The notes below the pieces were generated by a model, which made no database searches, was not told where the DNA came from, and was given only the letters and a program-made list of their open reading frames with translations. A stretch of DNA of 64,000 nt from NCBI RefSeq assembly GCF_012070395.1, contig NZ_JAAFYS010000001.1, positions 412,001-476,000 of the forward strand, in the 5' to 3' direction. The DNA comes from Pseudoroseicyclus tamaricis (GTDB taxonomy: Bacteria > Pseudomonadota > Alphaproteobacteria > Rhodobacterales > Rhodobacteraceae). Below, piece after piece: positions 46,593 through 55,432 of the stretch (position 1 is the first letter of the stretch; the number at the start of each line of letters is the position of its first letter). The position numbers and the translations under genes were made by a program.

Positions 46593-47428
46593 TTGTTGCG
46601 GGTCCCCAGGTTCAGGATGCGGTCGAGCATGATGGCGACGACGACGATGACGAAGCCGGATTCGAACCCGAGCGACGTATCGACCCTGTTCAGCGCCTGC
46701 AGAACGGGCACGCCGAGGCCGGAGGCGCCGACGAGCGCCGAGACGACGACCATCGACAGCGACAGCATGATGGTCTGGTTCAGGCCTGCCATGATCTGCG
46801 GCAGCGCGTAGGGCAGCTCCACCTTGTAGAGCGCCTGCCGCGGCGTGGCGCCGAAGGCGCGTGCGGCTTCGAGGAGCGACTGCGGCGTCGAGTTGACGCC
46901 GAGATATGTCAGGCGGATCGGCGCGGGCAGCACGAAGATGACCGTGGCGATCAGGCCCGGCACGGTGCCGATGCCGAAGAAGACGATGGCCGGGATCAGG
47001 TAGACGAAGGTCGGCAGCGTCTGCATCAGATCGAGGATCGGCCGCAGCACGACGTAGACCTTGGGCCTGTGCGCGGCGGCGATGCCGATGGGCACGCCGA
47101 CGGCCATGCAGACGATACAGGCCGAGAGCACGAGCGTCAGGCTCTCCGTCGTCTCTTCCCAGTAGCCCTGGTTGACGATGAAGAGAAAGCCGAGCGCCAC
47201 GAAGAGGCTGACCTTCCAGCTACGCTGGATCGCGTAGGTGATGGCCACGAAGACGGCGATGACGATCAGCGGGTAGGGCTCCTGCAGGAGCCACTCGATC
47301 CCCTCGATCATCGCGTCCATCAGGTCGGCGAAGATATCGAGCAGAAAGCCCAGGTTGTCGCGGACCCATTCGAAGATCGCGCTGGCGACGTCTCCGACCG
47401 GAATCTTGTATTCTTCGAGCCACTCCAT
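46589..47428 (-). CDS. choW: Choline/betaine ABC transporter permease ChoW (ProW-like)
   Basis: This is a 279-residue permease with about six TM helices. The N-terminal region before TM1 is amphipathic. The EAA-type loop reads LLEAARAFGATPRQALYKVELPYALPQIMAG. The protein ends in the TM stretch SGFVIVVVAIMLDRILNLGTRNK. It is located between choV (overlapping) and choX, with an intrinsic terminator between choX and choW. Confidence 0.94.
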   Translation of the reverse strand: MEWLEEYKIPVGDVASAIFEWVRDNLGFLLDIFADLMDAMIEGIEWLLQEPYPLIVIAVFVAITYAIQRSWKVSLFVALGFLFIVNQGYWEETTESLTLVLSACIVCMAVGVPIGIAAAHRPKVYVVLRPILDLMQTLPTFVYLIPAIVFFGIGTVPGLIATVIFVLPAPIRLTYLGVNSTPQSLLEAARAFGATPRQALYKVELPYALPQIMAGLNQTIMLSLSMVVVSALVGASGLGVPVLQALNRVDTSLGFESGFVIVVVAIMLDRILNLGTRNK

Positions 47429-47475
47429 GGCGTTATACTGTCCCCCTGACTGTCATTGTTGTGCCGCCGGATAGC

Positions 47476-47500
47476 AAAAGGGGCGCCCGGCGGGCGCCCC
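47476..47500 (-). terminator. Intrinsic terminator between choX and choW
   Basis: GGGGCGCCC (47480-47488) and GGGCGCCCC (47492-47500) pair perfectly. Read on the minus strand, TTTT follows. Partial termination here would give more of the binding protein ChoX than of the membrane components, a common arrangement. Confidence 0.85.
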
Positions 47501-47544
47501 GTTGGCAGGACCGGCCAAAGCGGCCGGCCGGTCCCGCCGGCGCA

Positions 47545-48462
47545 TTACATGCCGAGCGAGGCTTGCACGGCCTCGAGGCCCGGCTCGCCGTCGACGGTGG
47601 TCACACCCTCGAGCCAGCCTTCCCAGACATCGGGGTTCGACGTCAGCCAGGCCGCGGTGGCCTCGGCCGGGTCGGCACCCTCATCGAGGATCTGGCCCAT
47701 GATGGCGTTTTCCATGTCGAGCGTGAAGCTCATGTTCTGCAGGAGCTGGCCGACGTTCGGGCACTCTTCGACATAGCCGGCACGCGTGACCGTGTTCACG
47801 ATGCCTTCGCCGCCGAAGAACTCTTCACCGCCGGTGAGGTACTCGAGGTCGAAGTTGGCGTTCATCGGGTGCGGGGCCCAGCCGAGGAAGACGATGTCTT
47901 CCTGGTCCTCGTAGGCGCGGCTGACCTGCGCCAGCATGCCCTGCTCGGAGGATTCGACGACGTCGAAGCCGGATAGGCCGGACTCGTCGCTCTCGGTGAG
48001 CGAGATCAGGTAGTCGTTGCCCTCGTTGCCCGGCTCGATGCCATAGACTTGGCCGTCGAGCTCGTCACGGAAGTCGGCGATGTCGGCGTAGGTCTGCAGG
48101 CCCTTCTCGTAGGTATAGGCCGGCACGGCGAGGGTGTAGATCGTGCCCTCGAGGTTGGTGGCGACGGTCTCGATCTCACCGGACTCCAGGTAGGGCCCGA
48201 TGGCACCGGACTGCGCGGGCAGCCAGTTGCCGAGGAAGACGTCGACATCGTCCGATTCCAGCGCCGCGAAGGTCACCGGAACGGAGAGGATCGACGTCTC
48301 GACGTCGTAGCCCAGCCCTTCGAGGATGTGCGTCGCCGTGGCGGTGGTGGTGGTGATGTCCGTCCAGCCCACGTCGGAGAAGCTGACGGAATCGCACTCG
48401 GCCTGCGCGAAGGCGGCGGTGGCGCTGAGGGCGAGGACGGAAGCGGTGGCAAAGATTTTCAT
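47545..48462 (-). CDS. choX: Choline ABC transporter substrate-binding protein ChoX
   Basis: This is a 305-residue periplasmic protein of the OpuAC/ChoX type. The signal peptide MKIFATASVLALSATAAFA ends at about residue 19. The domain starts CDSVSFSDVGWTDITTTTATA, and aromatic Trp/Tyr residues suitable for a quaternary-ammonium cage occur (VGWTD, GNWLPAQ, AYTYEK, LGWAPHPMN). I chose ATG 48462, with AGGGACC upstream, since the longer frame crosses the control region. Divergent from betI across a 105-bp control region. Confidence 0.94.
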   Translation of the reverse strand: MKIFATASVLALSATAAFAQAECDSVSFSDVGWTDITTTTATATHILEGLGYDVETSILSVPVTFAALESDDVDVFLGNWLPAQSGAIGPYLESGEIETVATNLEGTIYTLAVPAYTYEKGLQTYADIADFRDELDGQVYGIEPGNEGNDYLISLTESDESGLSGFDVVESSEQGMLAQVSRAYEDQEDIVFLGWAPHPMNANFDLEYLTGGEEFFGGEGIVNTVTRAGYVEECPNVGQLLQNMSFTLDMENAIMGQILDEGADPAEATAAWLTSNPDVWEGWLEGVTTVDGEPGLEAVQASLGM

Positions 48463-48504
48463 GTTTGGTCCCTGTTGTTGTTTCAAGGCGTGATCGAATT
48501 CTGA

Positions 48505-48516
48505 TTGACCGGTCAA
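48505..48516. promoter_or_regulatory. BetI/TetR-type palindromic operator
   Basis: TTGACCGGTCAA is a perfect 12-bp palindrome between the divergent choX and betI starts. It is the only such site in the interval. TetR-family regulators such as BetI bind short palindromes of this form, so choline-dependent control of both transcripts is likely. Confidence 0.75.
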
Positions 48517-48567
48517 ACAATGAGGCTTTATGGCCGGATGGCAACTGTTTTTTCCGGGGAGCGGCAG

Positions 48568-49140
48568 ATGGGCGTCGAAATGCGACGCAGGGAAGAGCTG
48601 ATCAGGGCGACGATCCTGGTGATCGGCGAGGCCGGCTCGCTCGATATCACCGTGTCCCGTATCGCCAAGAAGGCCGGCGTCTCGCCGGCCCTCGCCTTCC
48701 ACTATTTCGGTGACAAGGAGCGTCTGTTTCTGGCGTCGATGCGGCATGTGCTGCGCTCCTATCACAACGATGTCGTGACTGCACTGTCATCGGCCTCGAC
48801 CCCCCGGGAGCGGCTTGAGCGGATCGTCCATGCCAGCTTCGCGCCGGCCAACTTCCATCGCGGTGTCATCGCCGCCTGGCTCAATTTTTACGTGCTCGCG
48901 CAGTCCTCCGAGGAGGCGCACCGCCTGCTTCGAATCTACCACAGTCGGCTCAGATCGAACTTCGTGCACGACCTCCGGCCCCTTGTTGGCGACCGCGCCG
49001 AAACGGTCGCGGGCCGGCTCGGCGCGCTGATCGACGGGCTCTACCTGCGCCTCGTGCTGACCCCGGTCGAAAGCGCCGGCGAGACCGCCATCGAAACCGT
49101 CCTCGCAACCCTGCAAAACGAGTTGAACGCCGCCTCATGA
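48568..49140 (+). CDS. betI: TetR-family repressor BetI
   Basis: BetI represses the glycine-betaine pathway and is released by choline. It has 190 residues. The N-terminal HTH (about 8-55) contains RRREELIRATILVIGEAGSLDITVSRIAKKAGVSPALAFHYFGDKERLF in contiguous blocks. The C-terminal helical BetI-type domain has ARFAPANFHRG-like ASFAPANFHRGVIAAWLNFY. I chose ATG 48568 because GGGGAG lies 6 nt upstream. An ATG 30 nt earlier is possible. The stop overlaps betC by 4 nt. Confidence 0.93.
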   Translation: MGVEMRRREELIRATILVIGEAGSLDITVSRIAKKAGVSPALAFHYFGDKERLFLASMRHVLRSYHNDVVTALSSASTPRERLERIVHASFAPANFHRGVIAAWLNFYVLAQSSEEAHRLLRIYHSRLRSNFVHDLRPLVGDRAETVAGRLGALIDGLYLRLVLTPVESAGETAIETVLATLQNELNAAS

Positions 49141-50642
49141 CCCAACCGAACATCCTCATCCTCATGGTCGACCAGCTGAACGGGACGCTCTTCCCCGACG
49201 GCCCGGCGGACTGGCTCCACGCGCCCAATCTGAAGGCGCTTGCCGCCGAATCAGCCCGTTTCCAGACCTGCTACACCGCCTCGCCGCTCTGCGCGCCCGG
49301 TCGGGCGAGCTTCATGTCGGGGCAACTTCCCTCCGTCACCGGCGTCTACGACAACGCCGCCGAGTTCGCCTCCGACCTGCCGACCTACGCCCACCACCTG
49401 CGCCGCGCCGGCTACCAGACGGCGCTCTCCGGCAAGATGCACTTCGTCGGCCCCGACCAGCTCCACGGCTTCGAGCAGCGCCTGACGACGGACATCTACC
49501 CGGCCGATTTCGGCTGGACGCCGGATTACCGCAAGCCGGGCGAGCGGATCGACTGGTGGTACCACAACATGGGGAGCGTCACCGGCGCCGGCGTCGCCGA
49601 GATCACCAACCAGATGGAATACGACGACGACGTCGCCTTCCAGGCGGAGCAGAAGCTCTACGATCTCGCCCGCGGCCGCGATGACCGCCCGTGGTGCCTG
49701 ACGGCGAGCTTCACGCACCCGCATGACCCCTACGTGGCGCGCAAGAAGTACTGGGATCTCTACGAGGATTGCGAGCACCTGCTGCCGCCCGTCCCGGCCA
49801 TGCCCTACGAGCAGCACGACGCCCATTCCCGGCGGATCTTCGACGCCAACGACTGGCGCAATTTCGACATCACCGAAGAGAACATCCGCAAGGCGCGGCG
49901 CGGCTATTTCGCCAACATCTCGTACCTCGACGACAAGATCGGCGGCATCCTCGACGTGCTCCAGCGCACCCGGCAGGAGGCGGCGATCCTGCTCGTTTCC
50001 GACCATGGCGACATGCTGGGCGAGCGGGGCCTGTGGTTCAAGATGAGCTTCTTCGAAGGCTCCGCCCGCGTGCCGCTCATGATCAAGGCGCCCGGCGTGA
50101 CGCCGGGGCTGGTGGAGCAGCCCGTCTCCACCATCGACGTCTGCCCGACGCTCTGCGATCTCGCCGGTGTCTCGATGGACGAGGTGAAGCCCTGGACGGA
50201 AGGGGAGAGCCTGCTGCCCGTCGCCGCCGGCGAGCCCCGCGCCCCGGTGACGATGGAATACGCCGCCGAGGCCAGCTACGCGCCGCTCGTCGGCATCCGC
50301 GACGGCCGCTACAAGTACATCCGCTGCGCGCTCGACCCCGAGTTGCTCTTCGATCTCGAGGCCGACCCCCACGAGCTGACCAATCTCGCCGAAGACCCGG
50401 CCCATGCCGAGGCGCTGGCGCGCCTGCGCGCCCAGGCCGACGAGCGCTGGGACCTCGCCGAGTTCGACGATGACGTCCGCAAGAGCCAGGCGCGCCGCTG
50501 GATCGTCTACGAGGCGCTGCGCAACGGCAGCTATTACCCGTGGGATCACCAGCCCCTGCGCCAGGCCTCCGAGCGCTACATGCGCAACCACATGGATTTG
50601 AACGACGTCGAAGAGGGCCAGCGCTTCCCGCGCGGCGAGTGA
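49137..50642 (+). CDS. betC: Choline-sulfatase BetC
   Basis: BetC hydrolyses choline-O-sulfate to choline and sulfate. It has 501 residues. The alkaline-phosphatase-like fold begins [12 protein letters not shown] with metal-binding Asp residues. The formylglycine motif CAPGR (about residue 54, [14 protein letters not shown]) marks a type I sulfatase. [13 protein letters not shown] carries the remaining metal ligands. The C-terminal [14 protein letters not shown] region is typical of choline sulfatases. It needs a formylglycine-generating enzyme, not found here. It overlaps betI and is followed 5 nt later by betB. Confidence 0.95.
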   Translation: MTQPNILILMVDQLNGTLFPDGPADWLHAPNLKALAAESARFQTCYTASPLCAPGRASFMSGQLPSVTGVYDNAAEFASDLPTYAHHLRRAGYQTALSGKMHFVGPDQLHGFEQRLTTDIYPADFGWTPDYRKPGERIDWWYHNMGSVTGAGVAEITNQMEYDDDVAFQAEQKLYDLARGRDDRPWCLTASFTHPHDPYVARKKYWDLYEDCEHLLPPVPAMPYEQHDAHSRRIFDANDWRNFDITEENIRKARRGYFANISYLDDKIGGILDVLQRTRQEAAILLVSDHGDMLGERGLWFKMSFFEGSARVPLMIKAPGVTPGLVEQPVSTIDVCPTLCDLAGVSMDEVKPWTEGESLLPVAAGEPRAPVTMEYAAEASYAPLVGIRDGRYKYIRCALDPELLFDLEADPHELTNLAEDPAHAEALARLRAQADERWDLAEFDDDVRKSQARRWIVYEALRNGSYYPWDHQPLRQASERYMRNHMDLNDVEEGQRFPRGE

Positions 50643-50647
50643 AATAT

Positions 50648-52105
50648 ATGAGCTATGATCCCCAGCCCGCGGGCAGCCACTACATCGGCGGCGCCTATGT
50701 CGAGGATAAAGCCGGCGCCGAGATCGCCGTGATCTACCCAGCCACCGGCAAACGCATCGCCACGCTTCATGCAGCGACGCCCGCGGTGATCGAGCAGGCG
50801 CTCGCCGCCGCCGAAGCCGCGCAGAAGGACTGGGCCAAATGGTCGCCGCGCGAGCGGGGCCGGGTGCTGACCCGAGCTGCCCAGATCATGCGCGAGCGCA
50901 ACCGCGAGCTCTCCGAGCTGGAGACGCTTGATACCGGCAAACCCCTGCAGGAGACGCTGGTCGCCGATGCCACCTCCGGCTCGGACGCGCTGGAATATTT
51001 CGGCGGGCTGGCGGCCACCCTCACCGGTGAGCACATCCAGCTCGGCGACGATTGGGTCTACACGATCCGCGAGCCGCTCGGGGTTTGCGTGGGCATCGGT
51101 GCCTGGAACTACCCCACCCAGATCGCCTGCTGGAAAACGGCGCCGGCGCTCGCCTGCGGCAATGCAATGGTGTTCAAACCGTCGGAGACCACGCCGCTCT
51201 GCGCCCTCAAGATCGCCGAGATCATGGTGGAGGCGGGCGCGCCAGCTGGCCTGTTCAACGTGGTGCAGGGCTACGGCGAGGTCGGCGCCAGCCTGGTGAC
51301 CGATCCGCGCGTCGCCAAGGTCTCGCTCACCGGCTCGGCCCCCACGGGCAAGAAGGTCTATGCCGCGGCGGCGGGCGAGATGAAGCATGTCACGATGGAG
51401 CTGGGCGGCAAGTCGCCCCTGATCGTCTTCGACGATGCCGAGCTCGACAATGCCGTCGGCGGCGCCATCCTTGGCAACTTCTACTCCTCCGGCCAGATCT
51501 GCTCGAACGGCACCCGCGTTTTCGTGCAGCGCGATCTGGTCGAGCCCTTCCTGGACCGGCTGAAGGAGCGGCTGGGCGGCGTCGTCGCCGGTGACCCGAT
51601 GGACGAGGCCGTGAACTACGGCCCCATGGTCAGCGAAAAGCAGATGCGCATCGTGCAGGAGTTCATCCGCAAGGGCAAAGACGAGGGCGCCCGCCTCGTC
51701 ACCGGCGGCGGCCAGATGGCGGGGGCGGGCTTCTTCTTGGAGCCTACCGTGTTTGCCGACGTGACCGACGACATGACCATCGCGCGCGAAGAGATCTTCG
51801 GGCCGGTCATGTCCGTCCTCGCCTTCGACACCGAGGAAGAGGCGATCACCCGCGCCAATGCCACGCCCTACGGGCTCTCGGCCGGCGTCTTCACGCGCGA
51901 CATCTCCCGCGCCCACCGGGTGATCCGCCAGCTCGAGGCGGGCTCGTGCTTCATCAACTCCTACAACGACGCGCCCGTCGAGGCGCCGTTCGGCGGGGTG
52001 AAGGCCTCGGGCGTCGGCCGCGAGAACTCCAAGGAAGCCATCAACCACTACAGCCAGGTCCGCTCCGTCTACGTGCGGATGGGCGATGTGGAGGCGCCGT
52101 TCTGA
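50648..52105 (+). CDS. betB: Betaine aldehyde dehydrogenase BetB
   Basis: BetB oxidises betaine aldehyde to glycine betaine with NAD+. It has 485 residues. The Glu-bearing block [16 protein letters not shown] (about 249-264) and the catalytic Cys in [17 protein letters not shown] (about 280-296) are intact. The cofactor region has [17 protein letters not shown]. The C-terminal block is [18 protein letters not shown]. Its TGA stop shares its A with the betA start (TGATG). Confidence 0.96.
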   Translation: MSYDPQPAGSHYIGGAYVEDKAGAEIAVIYPATGKRIATLHAATPAVIEQALAAAEAAQKDWAKWSPRERGRVLTRAAQIMRERNRELSELETLDTGKPLQETLVADATSGSDALEYFGGLAATLTGEHIQLGDDWVYTIREPLGVCVGIGAWNYPTQIACWKTAPALACGNAMVFKPSETTPLCALKIAEIMVEAGAPAGLFNVVQGYGEVGASLVTDPRVAKVSLTGSAPTGKKVYAAAAGEMKHVTMELGGKSPLIVFDDAELDNAVGGAILGNFYSSGQICSNGTRVFVQRDLVEPFLDRLKERLGGVVAGDPMDEAVNYGPMVSEKQMRIVQEFIRKGKDEGARLVTGGGQMAGAGFFLEPTVFADVTDDMTIAREEIFGPVMSVLAFDTEEEAITRANATPYGLSAGVFTRDISRAHRVIRQLEAGSCFINSYNDAPVEAPFGGVKASGVGRENSKEAINHYSQVRSVYVRMGDVEAPF

Positions 52106-53772
52106 TGGGCGAGATGCGGGCCGATTACGTCATCGTCGGCGCGGGCAGCGCCGGCTGCGCCATGGCCTATCGGCTCGCCGAGGCCGGAAAGCGCGTGCTG
52201 GTCATCGAGCATGGCGGCTCCGACTGGGGGCCGCTCATCCAGATGCCGGGCGCCCTCAGCTACCCGATGAACATGAAGCGCTACGACTGGGGCTACCAGT
52301 CCGAGCCCGAGCCGCATCTCGGCGGGCGCAAGCTGGCCCTGCCGCGCGGCAAGGTCATCGGCGGCTCGTCCTCGATCAACGGCATGATCTACGTGCGCGG
52401 CCACGCCCGCGACTTCGACCATTGGGCCGAGGAAGGGGCGAGCGGCTGGGGCTATGCCGACGTGCTGCCCTACTTCAAGCGCATGGAAGACTGGCATGCC
52501 GGCGGCCATGGCGGCGACACGGACTGGCGCGGGCAGGGCGGGCCCTTGCACGTCACCCGCGGCACCCGCGAGAACCCGCTGACCCGCGCCTTCGTCGAGG
52601 CCGGGCAGCAGGCAGGCTACCCGGTCACGCCCGATTACAACGGCCGCCAGCAGGAGGGCTTCGGCCCCTACGACATGACCGTCTGGAAGGGCCAGCGCTT
52701 CTCCGCCGCCCGCGCCTACCTGCGCCCGGCGCTCAAGCGCGCCAATTGCGAGCTGGTCCGGGCGCTGGCGCGCCGCGTCGTCATCAAGGATGGCCGCGCC
52801 GTGGGCGTGGAGGTCGAGCGGGGCGGCAAGATCGAGGTGATCCATGCCGAGCGCGAGGTGATCCTTGCCGCCAGCTCGATCAACTCGCCGAAGCTGCTCA
52901 TGCTCTCCGGCATCGGGCCGGGCGCGCATCTGGCCGAGCATGGGATCGATGTGGTCGCCGACCGCCCCGGCGTGGGGCAGAACCTGCAGGACCATCTGGA
53001 GCTCTACATCCAGGTCGCCGCCAGCCAGCCCGTCAGCCTCGCGAAATACTGGAACCTTCTCGGCAAGGCCTATGTCGGCGCCCGCTGGCTCTTCACCCGC
53101 ACGGGGCCGGGCGCGAGCAACCAGTTCGAGAGCGCGGGCTTCATCCGGTCTGCCGCTGGCGTCGAGTACCCCGACATCCAGTACCACTTCCTCCCCATCG
53201 CGGTCCGCTATGACGGGCAGGCGAGCCCCGAGGGCCACGGCTTTCAGGCCCATGTCGGGCCGATGCGCAGCCCCTCGCGCGGCGAGGTCACGCTGCGGTC
53301 CGGTGACCCGAAGGACGACCCGCGCGTGCTGTTCAACTACATGAGCACCCCGCAGGATTGGGAAGACTTCCGCAAGTGCATTCGCCTGACGCGCGAGATC
53401 CTCGGGCAGGAGGCGTTCAAGCCCTTCTACAAGCACGAGATCCAGCCCGGCGAGGCGGCGCAGAGCGACGAGGCGCTGGATGACTTCATCCGCGAGCACG
53501 TGGAGAGCGCCTACCATCCCTGCGGCACCGCCAAGATGGGCGCGGCGAGCGACCCGATGGCCGTGGTCGACCCCGAGGCGCGAGTGATCGGGGTGGAGGG
53601 GCTGCGCCTTGCCGACAGCTCCGTCTTCCCGCGGATCACCAACGGCAATCTCAACGCGCCCTCGATCATGGTGGGGGAGAAGGCGGCCGATCACATCCTC
53701 GGTCGCGCGCCGCTCGCGCCCTCGAATCAGGAGCCGTGGATCAACCCGAACTGGGAAACCTCCCAGCGTTAG
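52105..53772 (+). CDS. betA: Choline dehydrogenase BetA
   Basis: BetA is a membrane-associated FAD enzyme that converts choline to betaine aldehyde. It has 555 residues, a GMC oxidoreductase. The FAD-binding motif [20 protein letters not shown] lies at about 7-26. The GMC signatures are [18 protein letters not shown] and [16 protein letters not shown]. The C-terminal active-site region is [10 protein letters not shown], and [17 protein letters not shown] closes it. It is the last of betICBA, tightly coupled to betB. Confidence 0.96.
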   Translation: MGEMRADYVIVGAGSAGCAMAYRLAEAGKRVLVIEHGGSDWGPLIQMPGALSYPMNMKRYDWGYQSEPEPHLGGRKLALPRGKVIGGSSSINGMIYVRGHARDFDHWAEEGASGWGYADVLPYFKRMEDWHAGGHGGDTDWRGQGGPLHVTRGTRENPLTRAFVEAGQQAGYPVTPDYNGRQQEGFGPYDMTVWKGQRFSAARAYLRPALKRANCELVRALARRVVIKDGRAVGVEVERGGKIEVIHAEREVILAASSINSPKLLMLSGIGPGAHLAEHGIDVVADRPGVGQNLQDHLELYIQVAASQPVSLAKYWNLLGKAYVGARWLFTRTGPGASNQFESAGFIRSAAGVEYPDIQYHFLPIAVRYDGQASPEGHGFQAHVGPMRSPSRGEVTLRSGDPKDDPRVLFNYMSTPQDWEDFRKCIRLTREILGQEAFKPFYKHEIQPGEAAQSDEALDDFIREHVESAYHPCGTAKMGAASDPMAVVDPEARVIGVEGLRLADSSVFPRITNGNLNAPSIMVGEKAADHILGRAPLAPSNQEPWINPNWETSQR

Positions 53773-53788
53773 GCGCCTCCCGGGCGGC

Positions 53789-53814
53789 GGAACAATGCCG
53801 CCGTCCGGAGCTTT
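53789..53814 (+). promoter_or_regulatory. Near-consensus general-stress (EcfG) promoter, first tail-anchored gene
   Basis: GGAAC (53789-53793), 17 bp, then CTTT (53811-53814) resembles the GGAAC-N16/17-CGTT consensus, with two mismatches in the -10 element. GGAACAAT also lies in the loop of a GGCGGC/GCCGCC hairpin, so some conservation could be structural. The layout is repeated almost exactly before the paralogue at 54385. Confidence 0.5.
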
Positions 53815-53875
53815 CCTCCTGAACGGTGCCGCCCGCGCCCGAGGGCCGGCGGTGCCCCGTGACGGAGGAAACCCC

Positions 53876-54274
53876 ATGGCCGACGACAAGACCCGCGAGA
53901 CCGAGGCGCCATCGACCGGAGGCCCCGGCGGCGCCAGCCCGACCCCGGAGCAGACGGGCGAGCGCCCCCCAGCCTCGCCGGAGCCGCGTGGCCCCGCCGC
54001 CACCCCGGCCGGCCCCGCCGCCGCCCCCGCCGGCATTGGCCGCGAGGCCGAGCACGAGGTGGATGCGCAGATCGCCCGCGAGCAGGCCACCCCCAGCTAC
54101 ACGCCCGACCCGACCGGCGCCGCCGCCCGCGGCGACCTCGGCAGCGCTGCCGCCGACCCGACGCCGGGCGCGCATGGCACCGCGCCGGAGAGCACCGGGC
54201 GCAGCACGGGCCTGATCTGGGGCATCGTAGCGCTGGCGCTCGTCGTCATCGTGGCGCTGGTCGTCCTCTTCTGA
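53876..54274 (+). CDS. Tail-anchored small protein, paralogue 1
   Basis: This is a 132-residue protein, mostly low-complexity Ala/Pro/Gly/Thr with charged patches (about 1-105). A single C-terminal transmembrane helix (GLIWGIVALALVVIVALVVLF) runs to the last residue, so the bulk should be cytoplasmic. It begins MADDKTRETEAPSTGGPGG. ATG 53876 follows GGAGGAAACCCC. The gene at 54385 shares the MADD-K-R-E-T start and the tail helix. The function is unknown. A candidate stress promoter precedes it. Confidence 0.78.
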   Translation: MADDKTRETEAPSTGGPGGASPTPEQTGERPPASPEPRGPAATPAGPAAAPAGIGREAEHEVDAQIAREQATPSYTPDPTGAAARGDLGSAAADPTPGAHGTAPESTGRSTGLIWGIVALALVVIVALVVLF

Positions 54275-54288
54275 TCCGGGCGCCGGCC

Positions 54289-54314
54289 GGAACAAAGCGC
54301 CCGGCCCGCCGGTT
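54289..54314 (+). promoter_or_regulatory. Near-consensus general-stress (EcfG) promoter, second tail-anchored gene
   Basis: GGAAC (54289-54293), 17 bp, then GGTT (54311-54314), one mismatch from CGTT. It sits 70 bp before the second paralogue. Both promoters are followed by the same TCCTCCTG stretch. Confidence 0.55.
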
Positions 54315-54384
54315 CCTCCTGTCGAACCCGCGGGTTTGCGGCGGATGACCGCCCGGACCCGCCAGAGCGGAAGAGGGGCCTGCC

Positions 54385-54711
54385 ATGGCTGACGACACCA
54401 AGCGGCCGGAGACGACCAGCCAGTTGCGCGACGACATCGACAGGGGCGGCGCCGGCGACAAGGTCGCCTTCGAGGACCCGTCCGCCGCGCCCCTCGGCAC
54501 CGATGACGAGGCCGCCGGCACCCCACCGACGAAGGCGCAGGTAGATGCCGCCGCCCGGGCGGAGACGCACCGCGCCGAGCCGGCCCGGACGGTGAAGGGC
54601 CCCGACGATCTGCAGAGCCCCAAGGCTTCGGGCAGCTCGCATGTCGGCACCTGGATCGCCATCGCCGCCGCCGTGATCATCATCGTGGTGCTGGCACTGG
54701 CCTTCCTCTGA
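54385..54711 (+). CDS. Tail-anchored small protein, paralogue 2
   Basis: This is a 108-residue relative of the protein at 53876. The N-terminal region is charged (MADDTKRPETTSQLRDDIDRG), followed by a PSAAPLGTDDEAAGTPPT segment. The C-terminal transmembrane helix (WIAIAAAVIIIVVLALAFL) ends the protein. No enzyme motif was seen. It is located 111 nt after paralogue 1 and 202 nt before the sigma-factor gene. Co-control by the sigma factor is inferred from the promoter similarity. Confidence 0.78.
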   Translation: MADDTKRPETTSQLRDDIDRGGAGDKVAFEDPSAAPLGTDDEAAGTPPTKAQVDAAARAETHRAEPARTVKGPDDLQSPKASGSSHVGTWIAIAAAVIIIVVLALAFL

Positions 54712-54850
54712 GACCGGTCGGAAGGGGCTGCGAGCCATCGCGTCCCTCCCACTTGGCGACCACCAATGCTCCCGGCATCATAGCCCCGCCTCGATCCTCA
54801 GCGCTCCCCTTCCCATTTTCCGCCCCCGGCAGAAGAAGCTGCCGCCCGGC

Positions 54851-54875
54851 GGAACCGGGGCCCAGCGCCGGCGTT
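54851..54875 (+). promoter_or_regulatory. Exact EcfG-type promoter upstream of the sigma gene
   Basis: GGAAC (54851-54855), exactly 16 bp, then CGTT (54872-54875) matches the alphaproteobacterial general-stress consensus GGAAC-N16/17-CGTT without mismatch. It lies 38 bp before the sigma-factor start, as expected for positive autoregulation. Confidence 0.78.
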
Positions 54876-54913
54876 GATGTCCATGTGGTGTCATCAGTGG
54901 GGGAAGCTGGACC

Positions 54914-55432
54914 ATGACCACGCCCGACAGCGTCAGCGACATCTCTGATGACATCGTCGCCTTCATCCCGGCGCTGCGCGCGTTCGGCCGGTCGCTGACC
55001 CGGAACGCGAATGACGCCGACGATCTGGTGCAGGAAACGCTGATGAAGGCGATCGGAGCCGCCCATTCCTTCAAGCCCGGCACTAACCTTCGCGCGTGGC
55101 TCTTCACCATCATGCGCAACACCTTCTACACCAACGCCAACCGCGCCCGGCGCGAGACGACCGGTGCCGCCGATTGCGTCTCCGGCCTCGTCACCACGCC
55201 CGATACGCAGGAATGGTCGGTGCGCGGACGCGAGCTGATGGAGGCGGTGGACCGTCTGCCCCACCAGTTCCGCGAGATGCTGATCCTCGTCGTGATGCTG
55301 GGCGAGAGCTACGAGCAGAGCGCGGTGATCTGCAACTGCGCCGTCGGCACGGTGAAGAGCCGCGTGGCGCGGGCGCGGGCAATGGTGATTGAGGACCTCG
55401 GCGACTCCGGGCCACAGAGGCGTAGCGCCTAG
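54914..55432 (+). CDS. ECF sigma factor, EcfG-like (general stress response)
   Basis: This is a 172-residue ECF sigma factor. Region 2 (about 13-78) has IPALRAFGRSLTRNANDADDLVQETL, then GTNLRAWLFTIMRNTFYTNANRARR. Region 4 (about 108-160) has MEAVDRLPHQFREMLILV and AVGTVKSRVARARAMV. The sequence resembles the EcfG group (sigma-15), used with the anti-sigma NepR and the anti-anti-sigma PhyR. It has an exact EcfG promoter upstream. Its stop overlaps the stop of the convergent response-regulator gene by 3 nt, sharing TAG/CTA. A NepR-like gene lies 0.7 kb further on. Confidence 0.9.
   Translation: MTTPDSVSDISDDIVAFIPALRAFGRSLTRNANDADDLVQETLMKAIGAAHSFKPGTNLRAWLFTIMRNTFYTNANRARRETTGAADCVSGLVTTPDTQEWSVRGRELMEAVDRLPHQFREMLILVVMLGESYEQSAVICNCAVGTVKSRVARARAMVIEDLGDSGPQRRSA

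Noticed and set aside
53876-54711. Tail-anchored proteins as membrane anti-sigma factors
   Set aside because: No zinc-finger (ZAS) or RskA-like domain is visible. The NepR-like gene at 56139 is a better anti-sigma candidate.
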